Positions 46,206 to 57,532 of a stretch of 64,000 nucleotides of DNA are shown here, piece by piece (positions within the stretch are counted from its first letter, which is position 1; every line of letters starts with the position of its first letter). The translations under genes were made by a program, and so were the position numbers. The stretch comes from Closterium sp. NIES-65 (taxonomy: Eukaryota > Streptophyta > Zygnematophyceae > Desmidiales > Closteriaceae): NCBI GenBank assembly GCA_948144175.1, contig CANXME010001258.1, forward strand, positions 915,001 through 979,000, in the 5' to 3' direction. The notes under the pieces are model-generated. The model worked only from the letters and a program-made list of their open reading frames with translations. It searched no databases and was not told where the DNA came from.

Positions 46206-46337
46206 TGTCAGAACATATAGCTTACTTGTTTCTGTAGGCTATAGTGGGGTATCCCATAGGGGGTACAACCCAATTAGGGTTTCCTATTTGTACCCACTTC
46301 TTTTCATAGTCATTCACTTCTCGTTCGTACTTTCTCA
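46206..46337 (+). repeat. Element F2 5' LTR (132 bp)
   Basis: It starts TGTCAGAAC and ends TTTCTCA. It carries GGGTACAA...TTGTACCC as the lineage hairpin. Confidence 0.93.
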
Positions 46338-47587
46338 TGGAATCAGAGCAGGTCCCTTCCTAGGGCCTGTTCCTAGGGCCCACCGAATCGCGCCCCGAGG
46401 CGCGCATTTTTTTTAGCGACCCTCCGAGTCGCCCCTCCCGTCGTGCTCCCGCTTAGGCCCCTCGTCGGCCCCCGCTTAGGCCCCTCGTCGGCCCCGCTTA
46501 GGCCCCTCGTCGGCCCCGCTTAGGCCCCTCGTCGGCCCCGCTTAGGCCCCTCGTCGGCCCCTGCTTAGGCCCCTCGTCGGCCCCGCGTACCCCTCGTCGG
46601 CCCCGTGTAGGCCCCGCGTACCCCTCGTCGGCCCCGCGTAGGCCCCGCGTACCCCTCGTCGGCCCCACGTAGGCCCCGCGTACGCCCCGCGTACCCCTCG
46701 TCGGCCCCGCGTAGGCCCCGCGTACCCCTCGTCGGCCCCGCGTACCCCTCGTCGACCCCTCGTACCCCTCGTCGGCCCCGCGTAGGCCCCGCCCAGGCCC
46801 CGTCTCGGCCCCGTGTCGGCCCCGCTAGGCTCCGTCGGCCCCGCTTAGGCCCCTCTTCGGCCCCGCGTCGGCCCCACCTACGCCCTGTCGGCCCCGCGCT
46901 GGCCCCGCTTAGGCCCACCACCGGCCCCTGCTACAGCCCGCCGCGTCGGCCCCGCCTACAGCCCACCGGCCCGCCTAGGCCCCACTTCGGCCCCTCGTCG
47001 GCCCCACTACAGCCCGCCACCGGCCCTGCTACAGCCCGCCGCCGGCCCTGCTACAGCCCGCCACCGGCCCTGCTACAGCCGCCACCGGCCCCTGCTACAG
47101 CCCGCCACCGGCCCTGCTACAGCCCGCCACCGGCCCTGCTACAGCCGCCGCCGGCCCTGCTACAGCCCGCCACCGGCCCTGCTACAGCCGCCACCGGCCC
47201 CTGCTACAGCCCGCCACCGGCCCTGCTACAGCCCGCCACCGGCCCTGCTACAGCCGCCACCGGCCCCTGCTACAGCCCGCCGCCGGCCCTGCTACAGCCC
47301 GCCGCCGGCCCTGCTACAGCCCGCCACCGGCCCTGCTACAGCCCACCACCGGCCCTGCTGCAGCCCGCCGTGCTGCACGTGAGCAGCCCCAGCAGCCCCT
47401 ACGCCACCCGAGCCGCGCGAGCCGCCCGAGCCGCCCGAGTCGCCCGAGCCGCCCGAGCCGCCCGAGCCGCCCGAGCCGCCTGAGCCACGCAAGCCACCTG
47501 AGGAGCCGTGCTGCTGTCCCTGAGCTGTGTTCCTCTGCTGCTGACCTACCCGACTCTTCCACCCCGGTGAGACTTTCAGCTGCTGCC
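46338..47587 (+). repeat. Element F2 primer site and GC-rich leader
   Basis: The primer site TGGAATCAGAGC is at 46338 and the block GTTCCTAGGGCCCACC at 46369-46384. The palindrome GCGCCCCGAGGCGCGC and a T run follow. Three arrays come next. About 46440-46560 has a ~22-bp unit around CCCCTCGTCGGCCCCGCTTAGG. About 46560-46800 has units around CCGCGTAGGCCCCGCGTACC. About 46920-47370 has a ~22-bp unit around GCCCGCCACCGGCCCTGCTA in roughly 20 copies. A short GAGCCGCCC array (about 47405-47490) precedes gag. Confidence 0.82.
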
Positions 47588-48661
47588 ATGGCCACCCCCA
47601 ATGTTCTTACTTTTGACGCTGAGGGGAGGGCCATTGACTTTGCCGTCTGGATTGAAGACCTGCAGCTGTACTTACTGTGTGATGCGATAGATGAGGTCTC
47701 TCTCTTTGACTTTGTCTCTGGCGCTGTCCCTGCCCCGCCTGCTGATGCTGACTCTGCTGCTCGCTCCAAGTGGGCGACCCGCGATGCTGCTGCACGTCTT
47801 GCTGTGCGTCGCCACCTCCCTTCCTCTGAGCGTGCCCACTTTAGTCAGTGCAAGACCGCTCAGGCCTTGTACGACGCTGTAGTTGCACGCTACTCCTCCC
47901 CTTCCTCCGCTACCCTTAGCCGCCTCATGCTACCGTTTCTCTTCCCTGACCTCGCTTCCTTTCCCACTGTTGCTGACCTAGTTACCCACCTCCGCGCTAG
48001 TGACACCCGCTACCGTGCTGCCCTTCCTGCTGAGTTCCGCGCTGCGAACCCTCCTCCCATGTACATCACTCTCTACTTTCTCGTCACCCGTCTCCCTGAG
48101 TCCCTTCGTGTCGTTAGGGACCAGTTTCTCTCTGTCTGTCCCACCACTCTCACTGTCGACCTCCTTGAGGAGTCCCTGCTAGCGGCTAAGAAGAGTATTG
48201 TCGCTGTAGGGGCCTCTCGGGGTGACCCTCGCACCCCCATCTTTGAGGGGTGTGGTCCTTCCCCCCTGCTGCCCTCTGTCGCCTCTGCCGCTACGGCCGA
48301 CCTCGCTGGTTTGGATGCGGTCGGCGCGGCGTCTGCCCCCAGCGGCAGACGCCGCTCTGGCAAGGGCAAGGGGGGCAAGGGGGCGGGTGGAGCTAGAGGG
48401 GGCGGTGGAGGAGGCGGTGGGGGTGGAGGGGGGAGTGGGGGTGGCGGTGGGGGTGGTGGCGGGAGTGGAGGTACTAGTGGCGGCGGTGGAGGCGGAGGTG
48501 GCGGCGGAGGTGGTAGCGGAGGAGGCGGTGGGAGCGGTGGGAGCGACGGTCCTGGTGGGGGAGGTGGCGGTGGAGACGGGGGTGGCGGTGGAGGCGGGGG
48601 TGGCGGCGGAGGCGGGGGTCGGAGTGGCTCGTCCCAGCGGAGCAGCTCTGGGGGTGGTTAG

Positions 48662-48702
<41 letters not shown>

Positions 48703-51700
48703 GCAGCAGCAGCAGCGCTCTCGCACCGTCCCCGGCCCTCAGCAGCTCCGTGAGTGGTACTGGCAGCGTCAGCGCGGTGGTGCGCTTGGTCCCTGCCCCT
48801 ACGTTCTTCGCACCGGTGACCGTGCGGGGGAGAGGTGTGGAGGCGCCCACACAGCCCGTCGCTGCTTTGGCCGCCTGACCGACGCCTGGCGTCAGCAGTT
48901 TCCGGAGGCCGCTGAGATCCCCCGCTGGGGAGAGCTGTCTAGGGCTGGAGTAGCTATTTATGATCTTGACTTTGATGCTATTCTCTCTGCTATGTATGCT
49001 GTGACTGGTAGTGATGAGGATGACTGTTACCGGTGTTTCCCGCCCGACCCGGGCATTGGTACTGCCGCGTCAGGTACTAGTGAGGCTGCAGCTCTAGGTG
49101 CCAGTGCGTCTGTGCTCTCAGGTGCTGGTGAGTCCGCCCTCTCAGGTACTGTGTCGGCTTCGGCCTCTCACACCTTCACCCTTGACTCTGGAGCGTCTCG
49201 CTCCTTCTTTAGGGACCGCACCACTCTCACGCCGCTGAGTCGGCCGGTTGCGGTGTCCTTGGCTGACCCCTCTAGGGGACCTGTCCTGTCTCGCTTCTCC
49301 ACTGTCCTCCCGTGTCCAGCGGCCCCCTCTGGCACCCTGACTGGTCTCTACCTCCCCTCGTTCTCGACGAACTTGGTGAGTGGTGCTGACCTCCAGGATG
49401 CAGGTGTCCACCAGTTCACCCCTACTCGTCAGCGGGTGACCCACTGTACGGAGGCGGATACAGGTCGTCACCTGGCTACGTTTACACGTCGGCCAGGGTC
49501 GAGCCTGTACACACTGGCCACTGCTTCTCCTCCAGGTGCTGCGTCTGGTAGAGTCCCTTCGTCTGGTCAGGTGTTTGCTGCAGCGTCCAGGTCTGGTCCT
49601 GAGTCTGCCCCCTGTTCGTGTCGTCGTCTGTCTCACGAGACCCTCCTCTGGCACCACCGCCTTGGCCACCCCTCTCTACTTCGGCTCAGAGGCATGGCCT
49701 CGCGGGTCCTTGTGTCTGGTCTTCCCCGGTCCCTCCCTCCCCTTCCTCCGGGCCCTGGCCCTGCCTGTGTCCCCTGTGTCGAGGGGCGCCAGCGTGCTGC
49801 CCCCCACTCCTCCCAGTTTCCTCCGACAGAGGCCCCGTTGCAGACGCTTCACATGGACGTGTGGGGCCCAGCCCGCGTCCGTGGACAGGGTCAGGAGCGC
49901 TACTTCCTGCTGGTGGTTGACGACTACTCGCGTTACACCACAGTCTTCCCCTTGCGCAGCAAGGGTGAGGTCACTGAGGTGTTGATCGACTGGATCCGCG
50001 CAGCTCGTCTTCAGCTTCGGAGGAGCTTTGGCTCTGACTTCCCTGTTTTGCGTCTGCACTCGGACAGAGGCGGAGAGTTCTCCTCTGGCCTCCTGAGTGC
50101 CTACTGTCGTGTGCGAGGCATCCGTCAGACCTTCACGCTTCCGGACTCACCACAGCAGAATGGGATTGCTGAGCGCCGCATTGGCATGGTCATGGACGTC
50201 GCTCGTACGTCCATGATGCATGCGACTGCTCCCCATTTTCTGTGGCCGTTTGCGGTCAGGTACGCTGCGCACCAGATCAACCTCCACCCCAGGGTCTCTC
50301 GACCAGAGACCTCCCCAGCCCTGCTGTGGACGGGGAAGGTTGGCGATGCGTCGGCGTTCCGGGTCTGGGGATCTCGGGCGTTTGTTCGCGACCTGTCTGC
50401 GGACAAGCTGTCCCCTCGTGCTTCTCCCTGCGTCTTCCTGGGGTTCCCCCCCGACGCCCCTGGGTGGCAGTTTTACCACCCCACCTCTCGACGTGTTCTG
50501 TCCTCCCAGGACGTCACGTTCGACCAGTCGGTACCCTACTACCGCCTCTTCCCCTACCGCACTCCGTCCCTCCCCCCGCCCCCGCTCTTCTTGGTACCAG
50601 GTCCCCCCCCGGTAGTCCCCCTCCCCCCTCAGGGTCCTGCCCCTTCAGGTGTGTCCCAGGTAGACGCGGTCGAGCCTGTCGAGGTCACTGGTGACTCTGG
50701 TGCTGCTGCGGGAGCTGAGCCTGTGGGTGCAGAGTTTGGGGGTGCTGAGCCTGTGGGTGCGGAGTCTGGGGGTGCTGAGCCTGGGGGTACTGTGCCTGGG
50801 GGTGCTGAGCCTGGGAGTGCTGTGCCTGGGGGTGCTGAGCCTGGGGGTGCTGAGCCTGGGGGTGCTGTGCCTGGGGGTGCTTCGTCTCGCCGAGAGCCAC
50901 TCCCCCCACAGGAGCTGCGTGAGTGGTTTGCCAGGCGCTGGAGGCGTGCTGCTGGTGCTGGTGGTTCTTCGGCTGCAGAGGGTACTGCTGCCACGCGTCC
51001 TGGCGGTGCTGTGGGTGCTGGAGCTGCTGGGTCTGAGAGTTCTCCTGGAGCTGGTCCTGCTGAGAGTGTTGGCGCTGAGCCTGCGGTTGGCGGTCCGACT
51101 GACAGTGTTCCTGGTGCTGCTGCTGGAGGTTCTGGAGCTTCTGGTGTTTCTGCTGGAGGTGCTGCTGGGGTGGGTGCTCCGGACGGGACTGCTGCTGCTG
51201 TTCCTGCTGTTTCTGGTGTCGCCGCGCGGCCCCGACCGTACTTCGTTCCGCTCCTGCAGCAGGTTCTTGGTCTTGCACCTCCTCCTGCTCCCTTAGAGGG
51301 TCCGCAGCCTGTTCGGTCGCAGCCACAGCTACAGCCTGCCTCCCCTTTGCCTGCTCCTTCTCCCTACGCTGGTCCGACTGGAGGTCTTACTGAGCGTCGT
51401 GAGCCTGCGTCTCGTCCTGCGTCGCCTGTTCGTACTGAGCGCGCTAGTGGTCGTGGTTCGCGTCAGCGTCCTCCTCCTGTCCCTGGCACGCACCGGATGT
51501 CACTGCGTCCGTCCACTGCTCCTCTGCGTGCCCCTTTGCCTTCTCCTCCTGCTTCCTCTCTTCCTGCTCTTGCCGACCCTGAGTCGGACTCTCTTCGCGC
51601 TGCCAGTCCTACTGTCACGCGTCTCCTTGCTACTGCTGTCACTGACCCTTCCTTCGAGTCGTCCGCTGCGTCTGCCCTTGTCACTGAGCTTGTCGACTTT

Positions 51701-53482
51701 GCTGCGCGCTTTCGTCTAGACTACGCTGCTCGTCTTGTCACTGAGTCTGAGTCCGCCTGTCCTCCGTCCGTCGGGGGTGCGTGTGCCCTTGGCACGGACG
51801 TCCTTGAGGACAGGCAGGAGGAGTTCCAGTGTCTAGCCGCTGCTTCACCTCGTCTTGCGTCTGTACTGCTAGCCCCTGAGGGAGACCCGGATGCACCAGA
51901 CATCCCGACTCCGCGCTCTTACGCGGAGGCGATAGAGGGTCCCTACTCCTCTCAGTGGCAGGCAGCTATGGATGCAGAGATGGCTTCCTGGAAGTCCACA
52001 GGCACCTACGTTGACGCTGTTCCCCCTCCTGGGGCGAACATAGTCAGTGGCATGTGGATTTTCAGGGTGAAGCGGCCGCCGGGTTCTCCGCCTGTCTTCA
52101 AGGCGCGTTACGTGGCTCGTGGCTTCAGTCAGCGGCAGGGGGTTGACTACTTTCAGACCTTCTCCCCCACCCCGAAGATGACCACTCTTCGGGTTCTGCT
52201 GCACGTTGCTGCTCACCGTGACTACGAGCTGCACTCTCTTGACTTCAGCACTGCTTTCTTGCAGGGCAGCCTGCACGAGGAGATCTGGCTGCGTCGCCCA
52301 CCTGGCTTCACTGGGTCTTTCCCTCCTGGTACCCAGTGGAGTCTCCGGCGTCCAGTCTACGGTCTCCGCCAGGCGCCACGTGAGTGGCACGACACACTGA
52401 GGACTACGCTCGCGGCACTTGGGTTTGCTCCTTCTACTGCCGACCCGTCGCTGTTTCTTCGCACCGACACCTCTCTGCCGCCGTTCTACATCCTCGTGTA
52501 CGTCGACGACTTGGTCTTTGCCACAGCTGACACTGCTGGACTCGCCTACGTGAAGTCCGAGCTGCAGAAGAGACACACGTGCACTGACCTGGGTGAACTG
52601 CGCAGCTACCTTGGCTTGCAGATCACCCGGGACAGAGCGCGCCGCACCATTACCCTGACTCAGTCACACATGGTGCAGCAGGTCCTTCAGCGCTTCGGCT
52701 TCACGTACTCCTCGCCTCAGGCCACTCCTCTGCCTACTCGCCACTCGCTCTCAGCTCTGCCTTCGGATGAGTCCGTAGAGTCGAGTGGCCCGTTTGCAGA
52801 GCTTGTTGGCTGTCTCATGTACCTGATGACCTGCACACCACCTGACCTCGCATACCCTCTTAGCATTCTCGCACGCTTTGTTGCTCCTGGGAGACACCGA
52901 CCAGAGCACATGGCTGCAGCGAAGAGGGTGTTGCGCTACTTGTGCAGTACGTCGGGCATGGGGCTAGTGCTTGGAGGGCGCAGTCCAGTGGTCCTCACTG
53001 GGCACGCAGACGCTTCTTGGGCTGACGACCAGGCTACGCAGCGGTCGTCACAGGGTTACACCTTCAGCCTAGGTTCCGGCTCTGTCTCGTGGCGGGCTAC
53101 CCGCTCGTCTTCTGTTCTCGGCTCCAGTTGTGAGGCTGAGATCTACGCTGGGGCTATGGCTGCACAGGAGTTACGCTGGCTCACCTACCTGCTGACCGAC
53201 CTTGGAGAGCAGCCTCGTTCTCCTCCAGTCCTGTACGTAGACAACAAGGCCATGCTGGCCTTGTGTCGAGAGCAGCGACTGGAGCACAGGACAAAGCACA
53301 TTGCTCTCCGCTACTTTCTTGCTCGTGAGCTACAGCAGCGTGGACAGCTACGACTTGCTTACGTGGCCTCTGAGGCCAACACTGCTGATGTCTTCACCAA
53401 GGCACTTGCGCCTTGTGATCATCAGCGTTGTTGCACGCAGTTGGGTCTTGTGGCTGTCTTGCCTCACTTGCTCTCCTCTTGA
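47588..53482 (+). pseudogene. Element F2 gag-pol region (nearly whole fossil)
   Basis: Gag starts MATPNVLTFDAEGRAIDFAV (47588). It has the capsid region, a Gly tract (about 48380-48640), a Gln tract, and the zinc-type motif 48794-48865 (CPYVLRTGDRAGERCGGAH with a closing Cys). Protease is TLDSGASRSFFRDRT near 49180. Integrase has HHRLGHPSLLR, CVPCVEG, LHMDVWGPA, LHSDRGGEFSS near 50060 and NGIAERRIGMVMD. A linker of GGAEPGG-type units spans about 50690-50885. Reverse transcriptase YVDDLVFA is near 52497 and RNase H YVDNKAMLALC near 53235. Pol ends VLPHLLSS. It carries about one break. Confidence 0.92.
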
Positions 53483-53694
53483 CCTTGCTTGTACCTTCGC
53501 CTATATATACTCTTGCTCTTGCTTGCTTGATTCTTGTATATCTCTATATATGATCTTGCATGTAAACTGGCCTTCTGGCCTTTGAACTTGTGCTCGGAAT
53601 GCGTGGTGACTTTGTGATCCACCCTGAGCTTTGCTTTGCTTTGCTTGACTGGTCTTGTGACCCCTTGTTCTCCCCCACTTTGCCTATGGGGGTG

Positions 53695-53825
53695 TGTCAG
53701 AACATATAGCTTACTTGTTTCTGTAGGCTATAGTGGGGTATCCCATAGGGGGTAAACCCAATTAGGGTTTCCTATTTGTACCCACTTCTTTTCATAGTCA
53801 TTCACTTCTCGTTCGTACTTTCTCA
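53695..53825 (+). repeat. Element F2 3' LTR (131 bp)
   Basis: It matches 46206-46337 apart from one base. It is preceded by the purine tract and followed by AACCC and the last piece of the element E LTR. Confidence 0.93.
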
Positions 53826-53830
53826 AACCC

Positions 53831-54153
53831 AAGGCTTGAAGTCACTCCCAAGTAAACCATACAAGTTCAAGTTCTTCTTTCAAGCTACTTTTACAGCTAT
53901 CCCTAGTAAGATTCACTCAAGTAAGTGTTTATTACCTCTCTCATTCTCTCAACAAGCTCACACTCTTCTTCTCTTTTGAGTTCTTACCCCATCAAGCATT
54001 CCACCCTACACAAGTTTCTCTTTATAAGCACAAGTTCTAAGTATCATCTTCTCTTCTATCAGACACATCCTCATATGCTACAGTTCTACTGTTCTCTCTT
54101 GTCTTATTCTAGTGTGCAATCATACTCTTTTGTCCTTATCTCATTTCTCCACA
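53831..54153 (+). repeat. Element E 3' LTR, third piece
   Basis: It completes the LTR after F2 and shows the uninterrupted sequence across the site where D sits in the 5' LTR (CATTCCACCCTACAC near 53997). It ends CCACA and is followed by CTTGC (54154-54158). Confidence 0.93.
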
Positions 54154-54158
54154 CTTGC

Positions 54159-55209
54159 AACGGAATAGTTGAACTGTAGAGTCGCTTTCGAGTTGACTGA
54201 AACGTCGTCTGTTCGACGAAAAAATCCGTGGATTCTTTGCAAGACCAGAGCACTGGCTCGTCTGACATCAGAGCCGATTAGGCATTTAATGGGCGCAATT
54301 CGGATTGTTCAGATGCAGATGCGCCACGCTTCTCGCGCTGCACTGCACCCCCCCTCCCGCTCGCTGCGGCCCCACCGCTACATGCAGCCGTAGTTGGGAG
54401 TAATTTCTGCGAATTCTTAAAAAGAAACACACCGCTGTATGCAGCTAAAAGGACCATAAGGCAAGCTAGCGCTAGCTTTGGGGGGGGCGGCATGTGCAAC
54501 CTCTCTTTACTTGAGCGTGCTGCTCAACCCTAATGTCTTCTTATACTCTAAATCGACGTCTTGAAGGAGACTTTTGAATCGATGCTGCTCAGAGTCTATT
54601 GCAGCTAATTCCCGCCATCCACTCGCCGCCTTTTCGCTGCCTGCGCTGTCAGTGGCGATCGCGCCATTCCCCTCCCCGCATGCGCTGCTGCCAGCAGTGC
54701 TGGCAGTAACAGCGCACCTGGTTCGCACCGGCCGCGTTGTACGATCAGAGTTTTGCTGCCGAACAAACGACGAAATACAGTACTAGCAAGAATCGGAGCA
54801 GGAGAGAAACTCAGTAGCTTCGGTTCGGTTCGGTTCGGAGCCCTGCTTCAAGAGCGCACTCGAGTCCGGCTCGCCTCTCCCGGAAATACGGTCCATTCGG
54901 CCCCGGCGGGAGACTCTTGCGAGATTCAGGTTGCGTCCGACGCAGGAGTCTTCCGTGTGGTGCGGCCAGACACGAGTGAGGCTTGAAAGGCTCAGTCCTC
55001 CAGGCTGGAAGCTCAAGCGGAGTGCAGGCTTGATACCGGCGGACAATCGTCCGATCTTTTTTTTATCAATCAGACATCTAACCAGACTCAGCGCAGGCTT
55101 ATATAATCAGCTTGCAGCACAATCAGACATCTACCCGTGTTACCAAAGGGTCAGGCGGAGTGTGTTGTGATTTTGATAATATAAGGTGTGAAGCTCTGCT
55201 ATAGCGAGG
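54159..55209. other. Host DNA upstream of the F-box gene
   Basis: About 1 kb of host sequence lies between element E and the F-box start. It holds a (TTCGG)4 run at about 54819-54838. A minus-strand open frame at 54728-54507 ends with a helix-like segment (WRELAAIDSEQHRFKSLLQD), but I do not recognise it and other frames in the stretch are similar in length. The proximal 200 bp look like the promoter of the gene at 55210. Confidence 0.5.
55067..55133 (+). promoter_or_regulatory. Likely core promoter of the F-box gene: TATA box between two direct repeats
   Basis: TTATATAAT at 55099-55107 lies about 100 bp before the ATG at 55210, a normal distance for a plant-type TATA box. The 14-base word CAATCAGACATCTA occurs at 55067-55080 and again at 55120-55133, one on each side of it. 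The second copy would sit near the expected transcription start. The repeat is seen in the sequence. A regulatory role is inferred. Confidence 0.5.
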
Positions 55210-57532
55210 ATGGATCCATTCGCCCGTCTCCCCGACGATCTGCTGCTCGCGATCCTCTCGCGCGTGGGCAGCGCGGCGCGCAACGTCACCCGCGCCGCGA
55301 TGACGTGTCGGCGGTGGAATGAAGTGATCCGGAGTGTGCCTGCGCTGTGCGTGGGAGCGAGTGCCGGAGATCGAGACGCGGCTGCTGCTAACCAGGCGCC
55401 CTACTTAACTTTCGAGGTGAGTGTCCTTCGGGCCTTAGTCAGATTGTGCCATGGCTGGCTTATCTAGAATTAAGTGTCTGCGTTTGAGTTTCATAGTTCT
55501 GCGTTTGAGTTTCTTAGTTCTGCGTTTGAGTTTCTTAGTTCTGCGTTTGAGTTTCTTAGTTCTGCGTTTGACTTTCTTAGTTCTGCGTTTGACTTTCTTA
55601 GTTCTGCGTTTGAGTTTCTTAGTTCTGCGTTTGAGTTTCTTAGTTCTGCGTTTGAGTTTCTTAGTTCTGCGTTTGAGTTTCTTCGTTCTGCGTTTAAAAA
55701 GGCATGGAGAATGTTCTCTTTTCTCTGCCGCTCACATTTCCGCCCTCATTCTCCCCACCTCCCCACACACACATCAGCGCCAGGCCTCACGGATGATCCT
55801 CCGCACGCAAGGCCTGCGCCACCTCACCATCATCTCGCCCCCCGCACCGCCTGCAAACCACAGAGGGCCGTCTTACCCCAGCCAGACGCAGACAAGCGCC
55901 GGATGTCACGGAACCCCCACAGCCAGCGGCGGAGGTCCCATGATGATTACCAGCAGACGTTCCGCTCCTCCGAGCCGCGGAACTTCCGCTTCCGCTTCCG
56001 CTTTCTGCAGGCGTCCCTCTTATTCCACTGAGTCGGAAGAGCTCCCTGCCTGCGCAAATTGCACCTCCTGCGCCAGCCAGCAAGATAGCGCCAGCGGCGG
56101 CGCTTCCGCGCAATCCCCCCCACCGCGCCATCCGCGGGAGTTCATCTTCGAGGCATGGACGCGCCACGTCGGGCCGTCCCTGCACTCTCTCACCCTCTCC
56201 CGCGCTCTTCCCGCCACGAATTCCGCGAAGCGCCCTCGCGGCAACGGCTGCACCAGCGGCCACGGCGGTGGCGGCGGAGGTGGCGGGAGCGTGGTGGTGA
56301 CACCAAACCTGTGGGAGGAGGAGGACGCGAGTATGCACCTCGCGCACATTTCCCGCCACTGCACCAACCTGCGCTCGCTCTCATTGGGCCACGTGTCCCT
56401 CTCCGCGCCAACCCTGCTCGCCGCTCTCAAGCCCATGCCGGCCCTGCAGCACCTCTCACTCTCGTGGCTTCATGCGTCCCCCGCTGTGCTTCACGCCGTG
56501 CTTGACGCCGCGCCGAATCTCCTCCACCTCACGATTTTCATGGCGTCGGGTTTTCCTTTCCTAGAGCTGCGCCTTCCGCCGTCCCTCCAGCACCTCTCTC
56601 TCTCCTACATACGCACGGACTCCGTCGCTCTTCACTCCGCACGCTCCCTCCGATCCCTCTCCATCCGCGACATGTTTCTCAGCGCACTCACCATCCGCCA
56701 CGCGCCAAACCTGCGCCAACTCTCTGTCACCTCTGCCAACTGCCTGCTCGTCTCCGCGCCCCACTCCAGCCGGCTCGCGTCAATCGACCTCCGCGCGGGC
56801 TCGCTAAACTGGCCTGCCACCGAAACCCTAGTTTCAACCAATTGGGCTGCGCTCGAGACGCTCTCCCTCGGCTTTTTTGCCACCAGTAACGCATCTGGGC
56901 TGCCCTTGGTTTTGTCGCTGCCCTGGCTTGCACGGAACTGCCCGGGATTGAAAAGTTTGCGGTTGGGTGCGCTGGCATGGCAGAATATGGTCGACCCAGC
57001 TGCAGTGTCTGGTCTGCAACAGTCACAGTGGAATTGTGGATCATCTGGTACACTCAGTAACGACATTTTGTGGCCTCGGCTTGAAGTGCTTACTGTGAGA
57101 ATTGCGGAGAAAACACCCGAAGGCCTGCTTCTGCTTCGTTCAATTCTTTCTAACATCCCAACACTGATGGGCCTTCATGTGACTGTAGAGGGGGACGAGG
57201 ACGAGGAAGAGGAGGAACAGGAAGTGGACATGGATGAAACGGAGTATGATGGAGATTGTGATGCTGCTGGCATCAATGAGTATGAGGAAAAGGAGGAGGG
57301 ATACCAGATGGACAGGGAGACAAACTACCTTTCACACTCTTCTGCTCAACTTTCTGTTGCACGCTCCTTTTCTGATCTAACTGAGCCTAACACTGCACTG
57401 CCTAGATTCACTCAGCCTGTGGGTTACTGCTTTGCACTGACTGCAGCAGAGACACAGTACCAACTGTTTTTGAAGGGCCTGGATTGTCTACAGAGGCAGA
57501 TTGGGTGCTTCCATGTTGTTGGGAACAAATAG
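55210..57532 (+). CDS. F-box/LRR protein, two exons
   Basis: This is a likely substrate-recognition subunit of an SCF ubiquitin ligase: the F-box would bind SKP1 and the repeats would bind the target. Exon 1 is 55210-55416, ending LTFE at the donor GTGAGT. Exon 2 is 55778-57532, after CACACATCAG. Both junctions are phase 0, giving 653 residues. The F-box is residues 4-45 (LPDDLLLAILSRV, CRRWNEVI). Residues 85-190 are low-complexity Pro/Ser, and 232-239 are a Gly run. Leucine-rich repeats run from about 262 to 540 (NLRSLSLG, ALQHLSLS, SLQHLSLS, SLRSLSIRD, NLRQLSV, GLKSLRLG, RLEVLTV). Residues 541-577 are strongly acidic. If the intron were kept, the frame from exon 1 would stop at 55467. The low-complexity part could hide another intron. 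The substrate is unknown. Confidence 0.82.
55479..55688 (+). repeat. 21-bp minisatellite in the F-box gene intron
   Basis: Ten tandem copies of a 21-bp unit, TGCGTTTGAGTTTCTTAGTTC, fill most of the 361-bp intron. Units 5 and 6 share a G-to-C change, unit 1 has TTCAT, and unit 10 has CTTCG, so the array grew by copying neighbouring units. Because 21 is a multiple of 3, one frame stays open through it. That frame translates as a Leu/Phe repeat, but it is out of frame with exon 1. Confidence 0.9.

Larger units (their letters stand above)
46206..53825 (+). mobile_element. Element F2: nearly whole Copia element, 131-132-bp LTRs, target duplication AACCC
   Basis: It is inserted in the 3' LTR of element E. 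LTRs are at 46206-46337 and 53695-53825, flanked by AACCC at 46201-46205 and 53826-53830. The LTRs differ by one single-base length change by eye, so the insertion is recent. The primer-binding site is TGGAATCAGAGC at 46338, one base from the usual Copia sequence. A repetitive leader, gag, pol, a TA-containing 3' untranslated stretch and the purine tract ending GGGGGTG at 53694 follow. It has about one coding break. Confidence 0.95.
18247..54153 (+). mobile_element. Element E: Tnt1-like Copia element, split by nested insertions D, F1 (with H) and F2
   Basis: This is the outermost element of the nest, flanked by CTTGC at 18242-18246 and 54154-54158. Its 5' LTR is in two pieces (18247-19480, 27371-27518). 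The internal part is 27519-32606. Its 3' LTR is in three pieces (32607-32863, 45418-46205, 53831-54153). Removing the insertions gives LTRs of about 1,382 and 1,368 bp, which differ by about ten substitutions and one 14-bp length change by eye, under 1%. The primer-binding site TGGCTTCAGAGCC is at about 27518 and the purine tract GAGGGGGAGTG ends at about 32608. The body is much less GC-rich than its neighbours. It is nearly whole, with about one coding break. It must be older than D, F1 and F2. Confidence 0.93.

Noticed and set aside
46920-47370. Regular ~22-bp array that might suggest a CRISPR
   Set aside because: The units are contiguous with no unique spacers, the DNA is eukaryotic with introns and LTR elements, and the array sits in a retrotransposon leader.
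54507-54728. Minus-strand 73-codon frame with a helix-like end
   Set aside because: Too short, no recognisable family, and frames of similar length occur on both strands in this stretch.
55451-55777. Leu/Phe-repeat N-terminal extension of the second F-box exon
   Set aside because: It is the translated intron minisatellite. It is out of frame with exon 1, and consensus GT and AG sites remove it.
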